Below, piece after piece: positions 1-9,726 of a stretch of 64,000 bases of DNA. The position numbers were made by a program, and so were the translations under genes. The stretch lies in NCBI GenBank assembly GCA_016792845.1, contig JAEUKH010000028.1, positions 434,001 through 498,000 on the forward strand, written 5' to 3'. Position 1 is the stretch's first letter, and each line of letters starts with the position of its first letter. Below the pieces are notes generated by a model, which made no database searches, was not told the origin of the DNA, and saw only the letters and a program-made list of their open reading frames with translations. This stretch comes from Myxococcales bacterium. GTDB taxonomy: Bacteria; Myxococcota_A; Polyangia; Polyangiales; Ga0077539.

Positions 1-1806
1 CACATCTCTGACGTGCCGTGGAGCGGGCCCATCGCGGGCGTCCGCGTCGCGCGCATCGAGGGTCGCCTCGTGGCCAACCCCACCTTCGAGGAGATGGAGA
101 AGTCAGACCTCGACCTCGTGGTCGCCGCGAGCCGCGACGCCATCGTGATGGTCGAAGGCGGCGGCGACGAGATCAGCGAAGACGACATGATCGAGGCGCT
201 GATGTTCGCCCACCGCGCGGTGCAACCGGCCCTCGACCTGCAAGACAGCATCCGCGAGGCGGTGGGTCTGCCGAAGCGCACCTTCGTGGCGCGTCGCCCC
301 TCGGCCGAGCTGGTCGCGCGGGTGCGCGCGGTCTCGGGCGAGGGCGTTCGCGATGCGTGCCGCACCCGGGTCAAGCAGGAGCGCTACGCCAAGTTCAAGA
401 GCCTCCAGAAGCAGTGCGTCGAGACGCTCAAGGCAGAGTTTCCTGAAAAAGAGGGGCTCATCAAGGAGGCCTTCCACGACCTCCAGGCGCACGCGATGCG
501 CACCATGATCGTCGACGAGAAGATTCGTATCGACGGCCGCGACACCACCACGGTGCGCCCGATCACCAGCGAGGTGTCGTGGCTGCCTCGGGTGCACGGC
601 TCGGCCCTCTTCACCCGCGGCGAGACCCAGGGCATCGTCACCACGACCCTCGGCACCTCGCAAGACGAGCAGAAGATCGACGGGCTCACCGGCGAGCGCT
701 GGAAGCGCTTCATGCTTCACTACAACTTCCCGCCCTACTCGGTCGGTGAGGTGAAGCCCCTGCGTTCGCCGGGCCGGCGCGAGGTGGGTCACGGCAACCT
801 CGCCGAGCGGGCGCTCTTGCGGGTGATCCCGTCGCAAGAGCAGTTCCCCTATACGCTGCGCGTGGTGAGCGAGATCACCGAGTCGAACGGGTCGAGCTCG
901 ATGGCCACGGTCTGCGGCGGCACCCTGTCGCTGATGGACGCCGGCGTGCCCATCCGCGCCCCGGTCGCGGGCGTCGCGATGGGCCTCATCAAAGAGGGCG
1001 ACAAGGTCGCGATCCTCACCGACATCCTCGGCGACGAAGATCACCTCGGCGACATGGACTTCAAGGTCTGCGGCACCCGCAAGGGCGTCACCGCCATCCA
1101 GATGGACATCAAGATCGAAGGCCTCTCGCGCGAGATCCTCGAGAACGCGCTGCGCCAGGCCCGCGACGGCCGTCTGCACATCCTCGACAAGATGCTCCAG
1201 ACCCTCGCGACGCCCCGCGCCGACCTCTCGAAGTACGCGCCGCGCATCACCTCGCTGAAGGTGAACCCGAACCAGATCCGTGTCGTGATCGGCCCGGGCG
1301 GCAAGACCATCAAGGGCATCGTCGACCAGACCGGCGTGGCCATCGACATCCAAGACGATGGCACCGTGAACATCGCGAGCAACGACTCCGTGGCCGTGCA
1401 GCGCGCCATCGACATCATCCGCGGGCTCACCGCCGAGGCCGAGATCGGCGCCATCTACAAGGGCACCGTGAAGCGGGTGACCGACTTCGGCGCCTTCGTC
1501 GAGATCTTCCCCGGCACCGAGGGCCTCGTTCACGTCAGCGAGCTCGACCACAAGCGCATCGAGACCGTCACCGAGGTCTGCAAAGAGGGCGACACCCTCG
1601 AAGTCAAGGTGCTCTCGATCGAAGACGGCACGGGCAAGATCAGGCTCTCGCGCCGCGCGGTGTTGCCGCTCCCCGAGGGCGAAGAGGGCGACCGCGCGCG
1701 CGAGCGGATGGAGCGCTCGCACGCCGAATCGCCGCCGCGCCGTGACGGGCCGCGCGGCGGCGACCGCGGGCCTCGCGGCGGCGGTGACCGCGGGCCTCGC
1801 CGCTGA
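1..1806 (+). CDS. pnp: Polyribonucleotide nucleotidyltransferase (PNPase), 5'-truncated by window edge
   Basis: 3'-5' phosphorolytic exoribonuclease of RNA decay. The frame is open from base 1, so roughly the first 130 residues of the usual ~700 lie outside the window. What remains covers the end of the first RNase PH domain, the linker and the second RNase PH domain ([44 protein letters not shown]). A KH domain follows ([13 protein letters not shown], near base 1285), then an S1 domain ([16 protein letters not shown], near base 1460). The protein ends in a short Arg/Gly-rich tail ([17 protein letters not shown]), which Escherichia coli PNPase lacks. asd follows 71 bp later on the same strand. 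The identification is secure; only the start is missing. Confidence 0.97.
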   Translation, partial: HISDVPWSGPIAGVRVARIEGRLVANPTFEEMEKSDLDLVVAASRDAIVMVEGGGDEISEDDMIEALMFAHRAVQPALDLQDSIREAVGLPKRTFVARRPSAELVARVRAVSGEGVRDACRTRVKQERYAKFKSLQKQCVETLKAEFPEKEGLIKEAFHDLQAHAMRTMIVDEKIRIDGRDTTTVRPITSEVSWLPRVHGSALFTRGETQGIVTTTLGTSQDEQKIDGLTGERWKRFMLHYNFPPYSVGEVKPLRSPGRREVGHGNLAERALLRVIPSQEQFPYTLRVVSEITESNGSSSMATVCGGTLSLMDAGVPIRAPVAGVAMGLIKEGDKVAILTDILGDEDHLGDMDFKVCGTRKGVTAIQMDIKIEGLSREILENALRQARDGRLHILDKMLQTLATPRADLSKYAPRITSLKVNPNQIRVVIGPGGKTIKGIVDQTGVAIDIQDDGTVNIASNDSVAVQRAIDIIRGLTAEAEIGAIYKGTVKRVTDFGAFVEIFPGTEGLVHVSELDHKRIETVTEVCKEGDTLEVKVLSIEDGTGKIRLSRRAVLPLPEGEEGDRARERMERSHAESPPRRDGPRGGDRGPRGGGDRGPRR

Positions 1807-1840
1807 GCACCCCCTGAGCACCCCCTGAGCACCCCCTGAG
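1804..1840 (+). repeat. Three tandem copies of an 11-bp unit starting at the pnp stop codon
   Basis: TGAGCACCCCC occurs at 1804-1814, 1815-1825 and 1826-1836, followed by a partial TGAG at 1837-1840. The first unit starts with the pnp stop codon. Because the period is 11, the TGA triplets fall in all three frames within about 25 bp. It does not form an obvious hairpin. Confidence 0.9.
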
Positions 1841-1877
1841 CGCCCGTTGAGGGCCCCGAGAGAGAGCGCTGAAGGCA

Positions 1878-2882
1878 ATGGCAAAGTCGATCGATGTGGT
1901 GGTGGTGGGCGCGACCGGGGCCGTGGGGCAGGTCATGCTCAAGGTGCTCGAAGAGCGCCGCTTTCCGGTCGGTCGGTTGCGCCTCGTGGCTTCGGCGCGC
2001 TCGGCCGGGCGTGTGGTCGAGGCCCTCGGGCAGCGGGTGACCCTTGAGGTCGCCTCGCCCGAGGTCTTCTCACCCGGCGGCCTCGCGCTCTTCTCTGCCG
2101 GGGCCGGCACCTCGCAGACCTGGTGCCCGGTCGCCGCCGAGCGCGGCGCCCTCGCGGTCGACAACAGCAGCGCGTGGCGGATGGACCCTTCGGTGCCCCT
2201 CGTGGTGCCCGAGGTCAACAGCGCCCGCATCACGCCCCGGGGCATCATCGCGAACCCCAATTGTTCGACCATCCAGATGCTGGTGGCGCTCAAGCCCCTG
2301 CACGACGCCGCGGGGCTCGAACAGGTGGTGGTGTCGACCTACCAGGCCATCTCGGGCAAGGGCGCCCGGGCCCTCGAAGAGTTCGAGCTTCAACGCGCCG
2401 CCGACGCGCGCGGCGAGACCCCGAACCACGCGGTCTTGCCCGGCGTCTTGTCGCAAAACCTCCTCACCGACTGGAAGCACGAAGACTCGGGCTGGGCCGA
2501 AGAGGAGCTCAAGATGATCCAGGAGTCGCGCAAGATCCTGGAGCTCCCGGCGCTTCGGGTCACGCCCACCTGCGTGCGGGTGCCCGTGCCCAATGGCCAC
2601 AGCGAGGCCGTCTGGGCGCGCTTCTCGCGACCCATCGGGCGTGACGAGGCGCTCGCCCTCCTCGGGGCGGCCCCCGGCATCAGCCTCGACCCCCGGGTGG
2701 GCCCCGGGCTGCACCCCCAGCCGCGCAGCTTCTCGGGCCGCGACGACGTGGCCGTCGGGCGGGTGCGGGTCGACCCGAGCGACCCCCACGCCTTGGCGTT
2801 TTGGGTTGTGGGTGACAACCTCCGCAAGGGTGCGGCCACCAATGCGGTTCAGATTGCCGAGCATGCCTTCGGAGTGCGATGA
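1878..2882 (+). CDS. asd: Aspartate-semialdehyde dehydrogenase
   Basis: Reduces aspartyl-4-phosphate to aspartate semialdehyde with NADPH, at the branch point to diaminopimelate, lysine, threonine and methionine. It has 334 residues, typical for the family. An N-terminal Rossmann motif (VVGATGAVGQ) is followed by the catalytic cysteine at residue 129 in NPNCSTIQM and the acid/base histidine near residue 241 in PNGHSEAVW. The start is chosen because GAAGG lies just upstream of the ATG and the dinucleotide fold begins directly after it. It lies 71 bp after pnp on the same strand and may be read through from it. Confidence 0.96.
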   Translation: MAKSIDVVVVGATGAVGQVMLKVLEERRFPVGRLRLVASARSAGRVVEALGQRVTLEVASPEVFSPGGLALFSAGAGTSQTWCPVAAERGALAVDNSSAWRMDPSVPLVVPEVNSARITPRGIIANPNCSTIQMLVALKPLHDAAGLEQVVVSTYQAISGKGARALEEFELQRAADARGETPNHAVLPGVLSQNLLTDWKHEDSGWAEEELKMIQESRKILELPALRVTPTCVRVPVPNGHSEAVWARFSRPIGRDEALALLGAAPGISLDPRVGPGLHPQPRSFSGRDDVAVGRVRVDPSDPHALAFWVVGDNLRKGAATNAVQIAEHAFGVR

Positions 2883-2931
2883 CGCGCTGACCCTGGGTGG
2901 CCCTCACCTTGTGCCAGACTGGCAACCGCCG

Positions 2932-4179
2932 ATGCCCGAAACTCTCTTGAAAATGCGATCGATGCTGCGATCTCGCCTGGGCACGCGGGTTGCTGGGTCT
3001 CGCGGGGTGCACCTCGGTACGCCCGCGCTCTTGGCGCTCCTGTTGGCCTCGGTGATGCCTTCGTCGGCCTCGGCGCAGGTGTTCACGATGCCCACGCGCT
3101 CGGGCTCTCCGCGCGAACGCGAGGGCGGCGGGCTCGGCGGCACGCTGCAGGTGACGGCCCCCATCGGGCGCCGCGACTGCGAGTCAGAGGTCTGGCGTTT
3201 TGTCATCAACTACGCGGGCTTCGGCACGACCCGCGCGACGCAGCTTCAGTACTACCTCGGCGTCGACGCGATGGCCTGCGGCATGAGCACCCAGCGATAC
3301 CCGAACGCCTCGGGCGGCTCGCGCTGCTGGCCGATCCAACAGACGCCCTCGCTCACCGTGAGCAACCCGACGGTGCCCTTCAGCTACACGGTCGAGATCC
3401 AGGCGCGGTACCTTGTTGACCCGCTCAACGGCGACTGCTCAAACCCCTCGACGACCCAAGGCACCGCGGGCACGAACTACATCTCACTCTTGGCCTCTCC
3501 GCCCTCTGACAGCAACCTCGTGTCGAGCTTCCCGGTGACCTTCGACGTCGAGCCGCCCGAGGCGCCATTCAACATCGCGGCGACGCCGGGCGAGGGCGGG
3601 GCGAACGTCCAGTGGGATTACACCTCGGTCACGTCGACCAGCGACGCCGGCACCACGAGCGCGCCGCCTGCCGATCTTCAGGGCTTCTGGATCCTCTGCG
3701 ACCCGCCGCCCAACTCGGCCGCGGTCGAAGACGGCGGCGTCACCGACGCGGGGCACGACGCGGGGCTCCCAGACGAAGACGAAGACGCGAGCACCGGCGG
3801 CGGCACCTGCGAGTCGAGCGGGCTCGAGCTCCTCGACGTCAACAACACCGCGCAGTTTGAGCAGTACCGATGCAGCGACCTCTTGTCGGCGGCCTCGGTG
3901 CGCGGCTCGGCCCGGGGGCTCACCAACGGCCGCGCGTACCGCGTGGCGGTGGTGGCTCAAGACCTCGCGGGCAATCGCAGCACCGTGGCGATCTCGTCGG
4001 CGTGTGTGACCCCGCAGCCCGTGACAGATTTCTGGGAGTCGTATCGAGGCGCAGGCGGTGCCGCGCAGCCGGGCTTCTGCAACGCCCGCCCGGGGCGCCT
4101 CGCGCGGCCTTCGGCGCTCTTGTGGGCGGGTCTCGGGGCGATGGTGGCGACGGCCTTGCGCCGCCGGAGGAAGCAATGA
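2932..4179 (+). CDS. Exported protein with MYXO-CTERM-like C-terminal anchor (MXAN_2561-like)
   Basis: About 415 residues. A signal peptide (hydrophobic run near TPALLALLLASVMPSSASAQ) is followed by a secreted region with spaced cysteines and a fibronectin type III-like segment. That segment is interrupted by an acidic Asp/Ala/Gly-rich insert (DAGHDAGLPDEDEDA). The C-terminus has a cysteine (PGFCNARPG), one hydrophobic helix and an RRRRKQ tail, the layout of MYXO-CTERM sorting signals. The stop overlaps the start of the next gene (ATGA). Together with the barrel downstream it resembles the pair named MXAN_2561/MXAN_2562 in Myxococcus, an association recalled from family naming and not searched. 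Start sites at 2932, 2953 and 2962 are all possible. Function unknown. Confidence 0.75.
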   Translation: MPETLLKMRSMLRSRLGTRVAGSRGVHLGTPALLALLLASVMPSSASAQVFTMPTRSGSPREREGGGLGGTLQVTAPIGRRDCESEVWRFVINYAGFGTTRATQLQYYLGVDAMACGMSTQRYPNASGGSRCWPIQQTPSLTVSNPTVPFSYTVEIQARYLVDPLNGDCSNPSTTQGTAGTNYISLLASPPSDSNLVSSFPVTFDVEPPEAPFNIAATPGEGGANVQWDYTSVTSTSDAGTTSAPPADLQGFWILCDPPPNSAAVEDGGVTDAGHDAGLPDEDEDASTGGGTCESSGLELLDVNNTAQFEQYRCSDLLSAASVRGSARGLTNGRAYRVAVVAQDLAGNRSTVAISSACVTPQPVTDFWESYRGAGGAAQPGFCNARPGRLARPSALLWAGLGAMVATALRRRRKQ

Positions 4180-5012
4180 ACGCGAAGGTTCGTCTCGCCC
4201 AGGGCCTGGTGGCGCTTGGGTGCTCGTTGGTCACCGCGGGCGCTGCGGCGCAGACCTTCGCGCCCTTCGGGGTCGACCCCGGCACCGACCGTTACGAGTC
4301 GACGCAGAACTTCGCGCTCGAGCTCCGGGGCGGGCCGTTCTACCCCGACACCGACAGCGAGTTTGGGGGGCGCGCGACGCCCCTGGCTGACATGTTCGGC
4401 ACGAGCTCGCGGGTGCAGTTCGGCCTCGAATTCGACTGGCAGGCGCTGCGCCTCGGGGCCGCGGGCTCGTTAGGGGTAGGGCTCGGCGCGGGCTACACCT
4501 CGATGAGCGCGGTGGCGCCGATCACCCAGAGCCCGATGCCGAGCGACCCGGCGCAGTGGCAGCGGCCGAGCGGCGGCCAAGAGACGACGCTGCGGGTGTT
4601 TCCGACCTACGGGGTGCTCGTCTACCGCTTTGACACCCTGGCGCGGCGTACGCTGATCCCGCTGGTGCCCTACGCCAAGCTTGGGCTCTCGTACTCGATC
4701 TGGTGGGTCACCAACGGCGACGAGACCGCCCGGCGGACCCTCGCGCTCTCGCCCGGCGCCGCCGCGGGCGACCCTGACCTCGACCAAGACGCCATCGGGG
4801 GCTCGCTCGGCACGCACCTCGCCCTCGGGCTGATGCTCAGGCTCGACGTGTTCGAGCGCCGCGCCCAACGCTCGTGGGATCTCGGCATGGGCGTCAACCA
4901 CAGCTATCTCTTCGCGGAGTATCTCCGCAGCGACCCGGGCTCGCTCGGCAGCCGCGCCCAGATGCGCCTCGGCGTCAGCACCTGGAACGTCGGCCTCGCG
5001 ATGGAGTTCTGA
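4176..5012 (+). CDS. Outer-membrane beta-barrel protein (MXAN_2562-like)
   Basis: 278 residues. A signal peptide ends near AGAAAQ. The mature protein is made of alternating polar/hydrophobic strands with many Gly and aromatic residues (ALELRGGPFYPDTDSEFGG, VGLGAGYTSM, TYGVLVYRF) and ends in a terminal strand closing on Phe (VGLAMEF). This is the pattern of an outer-membrane barrel inserted by BAM. The ATG overlaps the stop of the preceding gene by four bases, so the two products are probably made in a fixed ratio and may act together at the outer membrane. Substrate and role cannot be read from the sequence. Confidence 0.75.
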   Translation: MNAKVRLAQGLVALGCSLVTAGAAAQTFAPFGVDPGTDRYESTQNFALELRGGPFYPDTDSEFGGRATPLADMFGTSSRVQFGLEFDWQALRLGAAGSLGVGLGAGYTSMSAVAPITQSPMPSDPAQWQRPSGGQETTLRVFPTYGVLVYRFDTLARRTLIPLVPYAKLGLSYSIWWVTNGDETARRTLALSPGAAAGDPDLDQDAIGGSLGTHLALGLMLRLDVFERRAQRSWDLGMGVNHSYLFAEYLRSDPGSLGSRAQMRLGVSTWNVGLAMEF

Positions 5013-5058
5013 GCCCCGCTTCGGCCTGAACGCTGCCGTCTGCGGCCCCAAACGCGAA

Positions 5059-5093
5059 GCGCCCGACGACCCCACCGAAGGGCCCTCGGGCGC
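5059..5093. terminator. Inverted repeat between convergent genes, possible bidirectional terminator
   Basis: GCGCCCGA (5059-5066) pairs perfectly with TCGGGCGC (5086-5093) across a 19-nt loop. It lies in the 99-bp gap between the convergent barrel and SPFH genes. There is no U-tract, so termination is inferred from position only. Confidence 0.45.
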
Positions 5094-5111
5094 CGCGCAG
5101 AGGCTCCGCGC

Positions 5112-6416
5112 TCAGCCGTTGCGGGTGCCGCACTCGGGGCAGAACTTCACGCCCTGCCCCAACTCGACGCCGCAGCTCGAACACGTTCGCTTGGCCGCCG
5201 CCTGGAGGCCGCCGCCGCACTCGGCGCAGAAGCGCCCCGGGGGCACCTGCGCGTTGCAGGCCGGGCAGGCCACGAGGTTCGGTGCGCCGCCGCCGACGCC
5301 CACCACGGCGCCCACCGCGGTGCCAGCTTGACGGGCCGCGCCCGCGCCGCCAGGAGCGACCACGCCCGCGAGGTTTGACCCCAGCGCCGCGCCCACGCCG
5401 ACCTGCGCGGCCATGCCCGCGAGCCCCGTGTTGCCGCCGCCTTGGGCGAGCCCCGCGCCCGCGCCGCGCATCGCCTCGAACTGGCCGAGGCGGTTGATGT
5501 CGCCGCCCGCCATCTGGACGTAGGCCGCGTCGTTGTTGCGCTTCTGGTCGATGAAGAACTGCTGCGCCTGGGCCTGGTACTGCGCCGTGCCCACGTCGAC
5601 CTGCGCCGCCGCCGCCCGCGCCTGGGCCTGGAGGGCCGCGCGCTGGATGGCGATCTCATCCATCTGGACGCCCTGGAGCTGCTCGGCGACCTTCTGGCGC
5701 ATCTCGTCGAAGCGCTTGATGTCTTCTTCAGGGACGTCAATCTCGAGCTTGGTGATCTTCACCACCCGCATGCCCGCCGAGGCGAGCTCGGTGGCGTTGT
5801 TGATGCACGCCTGGGCAAGCTCGTCTTGGAGATCCATGATGTCGAGGATCGTGCGGCGCTGCTCGCGGGCGAGCTTGCCGACGGTCGACTTCACGGTGTT
5901 GAAGAAGGCGTTGATGAACCAGTCGTAGATGTCGGGCGTCTCTTGGTGCTTGCCCATCCCGAAGTACTGGTAGATCAGCGTCTCGGGGTTCTCGACCCGG
6001 AGCAAGATCTCGCCGTGACACCGCGCCTTGATGCGGATGTTGGTCATCGGGTCGATCATGTTGCCGAGGGTGCCGCCAAACTTCCGCGGGAAGGGCGTGC
6101 GCTTCACGAAGAACAGGTCGGTCACGAGGAAGTTGCCGCCCGTGTACTGGTCGATGAAGTTCGACAAGAACGGGATGTTCGCCGTCGAGAGCGTGGTGCG
6201 CCCGGCGTCGAGGGTGGCCACGGGGCGGCCCTCTTTCGAGAACACCGCCCACTCATCGGCCATGACCGTGCACTGCGAGAACATCGGGATGGTGCGGTCT
6301 TGCCACTTCCAGACGAGATCGTTGTTGCCCTGAGGGCGCGCGATCATCATCTCCCGGATGCCGTTCTTGACTGTGTCGCTCTTCAGGAGATTGCCGACGC
6401 TATCAATAATGCCCAT
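5112..6416 (-). CDS. SPFH-domain protein with C-terminal double zinc ribbon (YdjI-like)
   Basis: 434 residues. The N-terminal two-thirds is an SPFH/band 7-type domain of the YdjI class (MGIIDSVGNLLKSD, DEWAVFSKEGRP, GGTLGNMIDP, VVKITKLEIDVPEEDIKRF). An Ala/Gln-rich helical segment, a Gly/Ala linker and two CxxC...CxxC zinc ribbons follow (CPACNAQ...CAECG and CSSCG...CPECG). In Bacillus subtilis YdjI recruits PspA at stressed membranes. The ATG at 6416 is favoured by GGAGGG (6425-6430) eight bases upstream, and the protein start matches the family. A zinc-ribbon membrane protein is transcribed divergently 229 bp away. No PspA is seen in the window. Confidence 0.85.
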   Translation of the reverse strand: MGIIDSVGNLLKSDTVKNGIREMMIARPQGNNDLVWKWQDRTIPMFSQCTVMADEWAVFSKEGRPVATLDAGRTTLSTANIPFLSNFIDQYTGGNFLVTDLFFVKRTPFPRKFGGTLGNMIDPMTNIRIKARCHGEILLRVENPETLIYQYFGMGKHQETPDIYDWFINAFFNTVKSTVGKLAREQRRTILDIMDLQDELAQACINNATELASAGMRVVKITKLEIDVPEEDIKRFDEMRQKVAEQLQGVQMDEIAIQRAALQAQARAAAAQVDVGTAQYQAQAQQFFIDQKRNNDAAYVQMAGGDINRLGQFEAMRGAGAGLAQGGGNTGLAGMAAQVGVGAALGSNLAGVVAPGGAGAARQAGTAVGAVVGVGGGAPNLVACPACNAQVPPGRFCAECGGGLQAAAKRTCSSCGVELGQGVKFCPECGTRNG

Positions 6417-6645
6417 GCCCTGTGCCCTCCGAATGACGCGCCCGCGGAGTCTCGCGGCGCTCGAAACGTCGCCATCGTACGCTGTGGGCTGCCTGATTCT
6501 GCGACGCGCTCTACGACAAGCCCGCCGCCCACCGCCGCCCACCGTGCCAAAATCGCGGCGTGAAGATAAAGCCCCCGGGCCCACCTCGCAACGACAACCG
6601 ACCGCTTGCCCCTAGGCCTTCACTCACGGTACCTCGGCGCCCGCG

Positions 6646-7710
6646 ATGAGTGTCGAGTCAGCGGTTGCCCGGGTGGTGTGTGAAGCGTGCGGCGCCCCGG
6701 TGCGTTTCGACCCCGAATCACAGGGTCTGCGCTGCGCTCACTGCCGCCACGTCGCGCGGCTCACGCCCCGCCCGGTCACCCTCGAAGCCCACCCCCTCGA
6801 CGTCACCATGCCCGACGACGCGGGCGAGCCTGCGGCGAACCTCACGGCTCTGGAGTGCCAGTCGTGCGGGGCCGTCGTCGAGCGAACCGAGGCGGTGATC
6901 GCCGAGGCCTGCCCGTGGTGCGCCTCGACCCTCGTGCGCGCGGTCGATGCTCAGGAAGACGCCACCACCCCGACCGCGCTCTTGCCCTTTCGGGTGCCCC
7001 GGTCGGCCCTCGCCGAGAAGGTCGGGCGCTGGGCGAAGCGGCAGTGGCTCCGGCGCGGCGACCTGAAGACCGACACGCTGTGCGACGAGGCCGTCGGCGT
7101 GTACGCGCCGTTCTGGATCTTCTCGGCCGAGCTCGACGTAAGCTGGCGGGCTGAGCGCGCGCGCCGGGCGACGATGAAGGGCGCCCAAGGCGCTGAGGCG
7201 AGCGGGCAGGGGGCCTTGGTGTGGGAGCCCGCGTCGGGGCGTCGCGCGCATCGCGTCGAGGCCTTGGCGGTGTGCGCGTCGCGGGGTGTTCCGACGGCGC
7301 TGGCCGATGGCTTCGAGGCGCCGCCGCTCGGGAGCCTCGTCGCGTGGGATCGCCGCTACCTCGAAGGCTTTCGTGCCGAGCGTCCGGCCATCTCGCAGAG
7401 CCTCGGCTGGAGCCACGCCCTCAAGCGCGTCGAGCGGAGCCTCTACACCGCGTTGGGCCGCGAGGTGGGGGGTGAGACGCACCGGGGCTTGCAACTCTCG
7501 ATGGTGGCGCGCGACCCGCGGTGGCGGCTCTTGTTGGTTCCGATCTGGGTGGCGCGGGTGACGGTGGGGGGGCGCCCCGAGCGGCTGCTGATCGACGGGT
7601 TGCGCGGTCGGGTGAGCGGCGCGCTGCCCTGGTCGGCGCCCAAGGTGCTCGCGGCCGCAGCAGCGGTGGTCACCCTCGTGGCCTACCTTGTCGGCCGCGG
7701 TCGGGGCTAG
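6646..7710 (+). CDS. Membrane protein with two N-terminal zinc ribbons (YdjG-like layout)
   Basis: 354 residues. Two four-cysteine zinc ribbons stand at residues 12-33 (CEAC...CAHC) and 74-93 (CQSC...CPWC). A conserved-looking central region follows ([27 protein letters not shown]), then a single C-terminal transmembrane helix near residues 327-347. Zinc ribbon(s) plus membrane anchor is the layout of Bacillus YdjG, a partner of YdjI, and a YdjI-like gene is divergent here, so an envelope-stress role is a reasonable inference. The last 41 bp overlap the convergent ygiQ gene. Exact function is unknown. Confidence 0.65.
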   Translation: MSVESAVARVVCEACGAPVRFDPESQGLRCAHCRHVARLTPRPVTLEAHPLDVTMPDDAGEPAANLTALECQSCGAVVERTEAVIAEACPWCASTLVRAVDAQEDATTPTALLPFRVPRSALAEKVGRWAKRQWLRRGDLKTDTLCDEAVGVYAPFWIFSAELDVSWRAERARRATMKGAQGAEASGQGALVWEPASGRRAHRVEALAVCASRGVPTALADGFEAPPLGSLVAWDRRYLEGFRAERPAISQSLGWSHALKRVERSLYTALGREVGGETHRGLQLSMVARDPRWRLLLVPIWVARVTVGGRPERLLIDGLRGRVSGALPWSAPKVLAAAAAVVTLVAYLVGRGRG

Positions 7711-9640
7711 GCCCGGTCTTTTCACCCATGCGACGGCGCGCCTGAGCCTGCCGTTGGGCGTGAATCGAGAGCGCCCCTTTGCCCTCTGCGGGCGGCACGA
7801 GGCAGTGCGGGCGGGTGCCGATGAGGTCGCGGCGCCCGGCCTTGACGAGGGCCTCGCGGGTCATCTCGTGGTGGGCGGGGTCCCAGTAGAAAATCAGCGC
7901 TTTTTGAAGGCGCTTGTCGTGCATCTCTTTCGCCGTATAGACCGGCGTGCGGGTGAGCGGGTCGATGCCCGTGTGGTACATCGTGGTGGCCATGCTCATC
8001 GGCGTCGGGATGAAGTCTTGCACCTGCCGCGGCCGCATGTTGCGCTCTTTGAGCCACAGCGCGAGGTCGACCATGTCTTTGAGGGTCGAGCCCGGGTGCC
8101 CCGAGATGAAATAGGGCACGAGAAACTGGTTCTTGCCCGCCTCTTCGCTCGCGCACGAGAAGCGCTCGGCGAAGCGCTCGAAGCTCGCCACGTCGGGCTT
8201 CTTCATCTTGTCGAGCACGTCTTTCTTCGAGTGCTCGGGCGCCACCGAGAGCTGGCCGCCGGTGTGATGCTTCGCGAGCTCGTCGATGAACTTCGGCGAG
8301 CGCTCGGCGAGGTCGTAGCGCACCCCTGAGGCGAGAAAGACCTTCTTGACCCCGTCGGCCTCGCGCACGCGCTTCATCAATTGAAGCAAGGGCCCGTGGT
8401 CGGTGACCAGGTTGTCGCAAATCTCAGGGTGGACACACGAGAGCTTGCGGCACTTGGTCTCGATGTCTTCTGACTTGCAGGTCATCTTGTACATGTTCGC
8501 GGTGGGGCCGCCGAGGTCGGTGACCGTGCCGCGGAAGTCGTCCATCCGGCGGAGGGCGCGGATCTCGCGGAGCACGCTGTCTTCGCTGCGCGACGAGATG
8601 TGCCGGCCCTCGTGCTCGGTGATCGAACAGAAGGTGCAGCCGCCGAAGCAGCCCCGCATCGTGACGATCGAGTGCTTGACCGTATCAAATGCCGGAATGG
8701 GCTTGTCGTATGAGAAATGCGGCGCCCGCGCGAAGGGCAGGTCGTAGAGCCCGTCCATCTCGGCGGTCTCTAGCGGAAAGGCTGGCGGGTTGAAGTACAC
8801 CGCCTCGGCCCCGTGGGGCTGCAAGAGCGGCCTCGCGTTGCCGGGGTTGGTCTCATACTGAAACGCGCGGCTCATCTCTGCGAAGGCCGTGCGGTCGGTC
8901 GAGACCTCTTCGAAGCTCGGCAAAAAGAGCACCTTCTTCTCGGTCACGTGCCGGCTCTGGGGCAAAGACTCCCAGGCGCCCTTGCGCATCGCGAAGGCCG
9001 TGCCCCGGACGTCGCGGATCTGGTCGATGGTCTCGCCCGCGCGGAGCCGCCTGGCGACCTCCCACACGGGGCGCTCGCCCATACCAAAAATCAAGAGGTC
9101 GCACTTCGCGTCGAGCACGATCGAGCGACGGACGCTGTCTGACCAGTAATCGAAGTGGGCGATGCGGCGCAGCGAGGCCTCGATGCCGCCCAAGATGATC
9201 GGCACCCCGCCGAAGGCCTGGCGCGCGAGGTTTGAATAGACGATCGAGGCGCGGTTGGGCCGCCGGTCGGTCTCACCGCCGGGCGAGTACTGGTCTTCGC
9301 CGCGCGTCTTTTTCTGCGCGGTGAGCTTGTTCAACATCGAATCGAGGTTGCCCGCGGTGATGCCCACCATGAGCCGCGGCACCCCCATCCGCAGAATGTC
9401 GTCGGTGCTGCGCCAGTCAGGTTGGGCGATCATCCCGACGCGAAACCCGCGGGCCTCAAGGAAGCGCCCGATGAGCGCGCCCCCGAAGGCCGGGTGATCG
9501 ACGTAGGCGTCACCGTTGATGAGAAGGATGTCGAGCGCGTCCCACCCGCGGGCCTCCATCTCGGCGCGGGTGGTGGGCAGAAAACGCTTGAGATCGTTGA
9601 CGTTTTCGTTGCGGCTTCGACGGAGCTTTACAAAAGTCAT
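7670..9640 (-). CDS. ygiQ: YgiQ family radical SAM protein (UPF0313)
   Basis: 656 residues, similar to Escherichia coli YgiQ throughout: MSREEMD-like start ([30 protein letters not shown]), VTAGN-type motif ([12 protein letters not shown]), GGIEASLRR, and the radical SAM cluster motif [10 protein letters not shown] near residue 330 carrying the CxxxCxxC triad for the 4Fe-4S cluster. The C-terminal SPGH-type regions ([15 protein letters not shown]) are also present. YgiQ proteins are conserved radical SAM enzymes whose substrate is not established. The gene is divergent from the kinase at 9727 (86-bp gap) and convergent with the zinc-ribbon gene, overlapping it by 41 bp. Confidence 0.95.
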   Translation of the reverse strand: MTFVKLRRSRNENVNDLKRFLPTTRAEMEARGWDALDILLINGDAYVDHPAFGGALIGRFLEARGFRVGMIAQPDWRSTDDILRMGVPRLMVGITAGNLDSMLNKLTAQKKTRGEDQYSPGGETDRRPNRASIVYSNLARQAFGGVPIILGGIEASLRRIAHFDYWSDSVRRSIVLDAKCDLLIFGMGERPVWEVARRLRAGETIDQIRDVRGTAFAMRKGAWESLPQSRHVTEKKVLFLPSFEEVSTDRTAFAEMSRAFQYETNPGNARPLLQPHGAEAVYFNPPAFPLETAEMDGLYDLPFARAPHFSYDKPIPAFDTVKHSIVTMRGCFGGCTFCSITEHEGRHISSRSEDSVLREIRALRRMDDFRGTVTDLGGPTANMYKMTCKSEDIETKCRKLSCVHPEICDNLVTDHGPLLQLMKRVREADGVKKVFLASGVRYDLAERSPKFIDELAKHHTGGQLSVAPEHSKKDVLDKMKKPDVASFERFAERFSCASEEAGKNQFLVPYFISGHPGSTLKDMVDLALWLKERNMRPRQVQDFIPTPMSMATTMYHTGIDPLTRTPVYTAKEMHDKRLQKALIFYWDPAHHEMTREALVKAGRRDLIGTRPHCLVPPAEGKGALSIHAQRQAQARRRMGEKTGPSPDRGRQGRPRG

Positions 9641-9708
9641 GGTGCGCGCTTCATGCGCTCATAGCATGCGTCGCGCGAAGAGGGGTGACGCACGGGTCGC
9701 GAGCCGCG

Positions 9709-9714
9709 TAGAGT
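9709..9714 (+). promoter_or_regulatory. Candidate -10 element (TAGAGT) for the kinase gene
   Basis: TAGAGT ends 12 nt before the GTG start. GTGACG (9685-9690) with an 18-bp spacer is a plausible -35. There is no Shine-Dalgarno between it and the start, so the mRNA leader would be very short. Confidence 0.5.
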
Positions 9715-9726
9715 CTCGGCGTCTCA

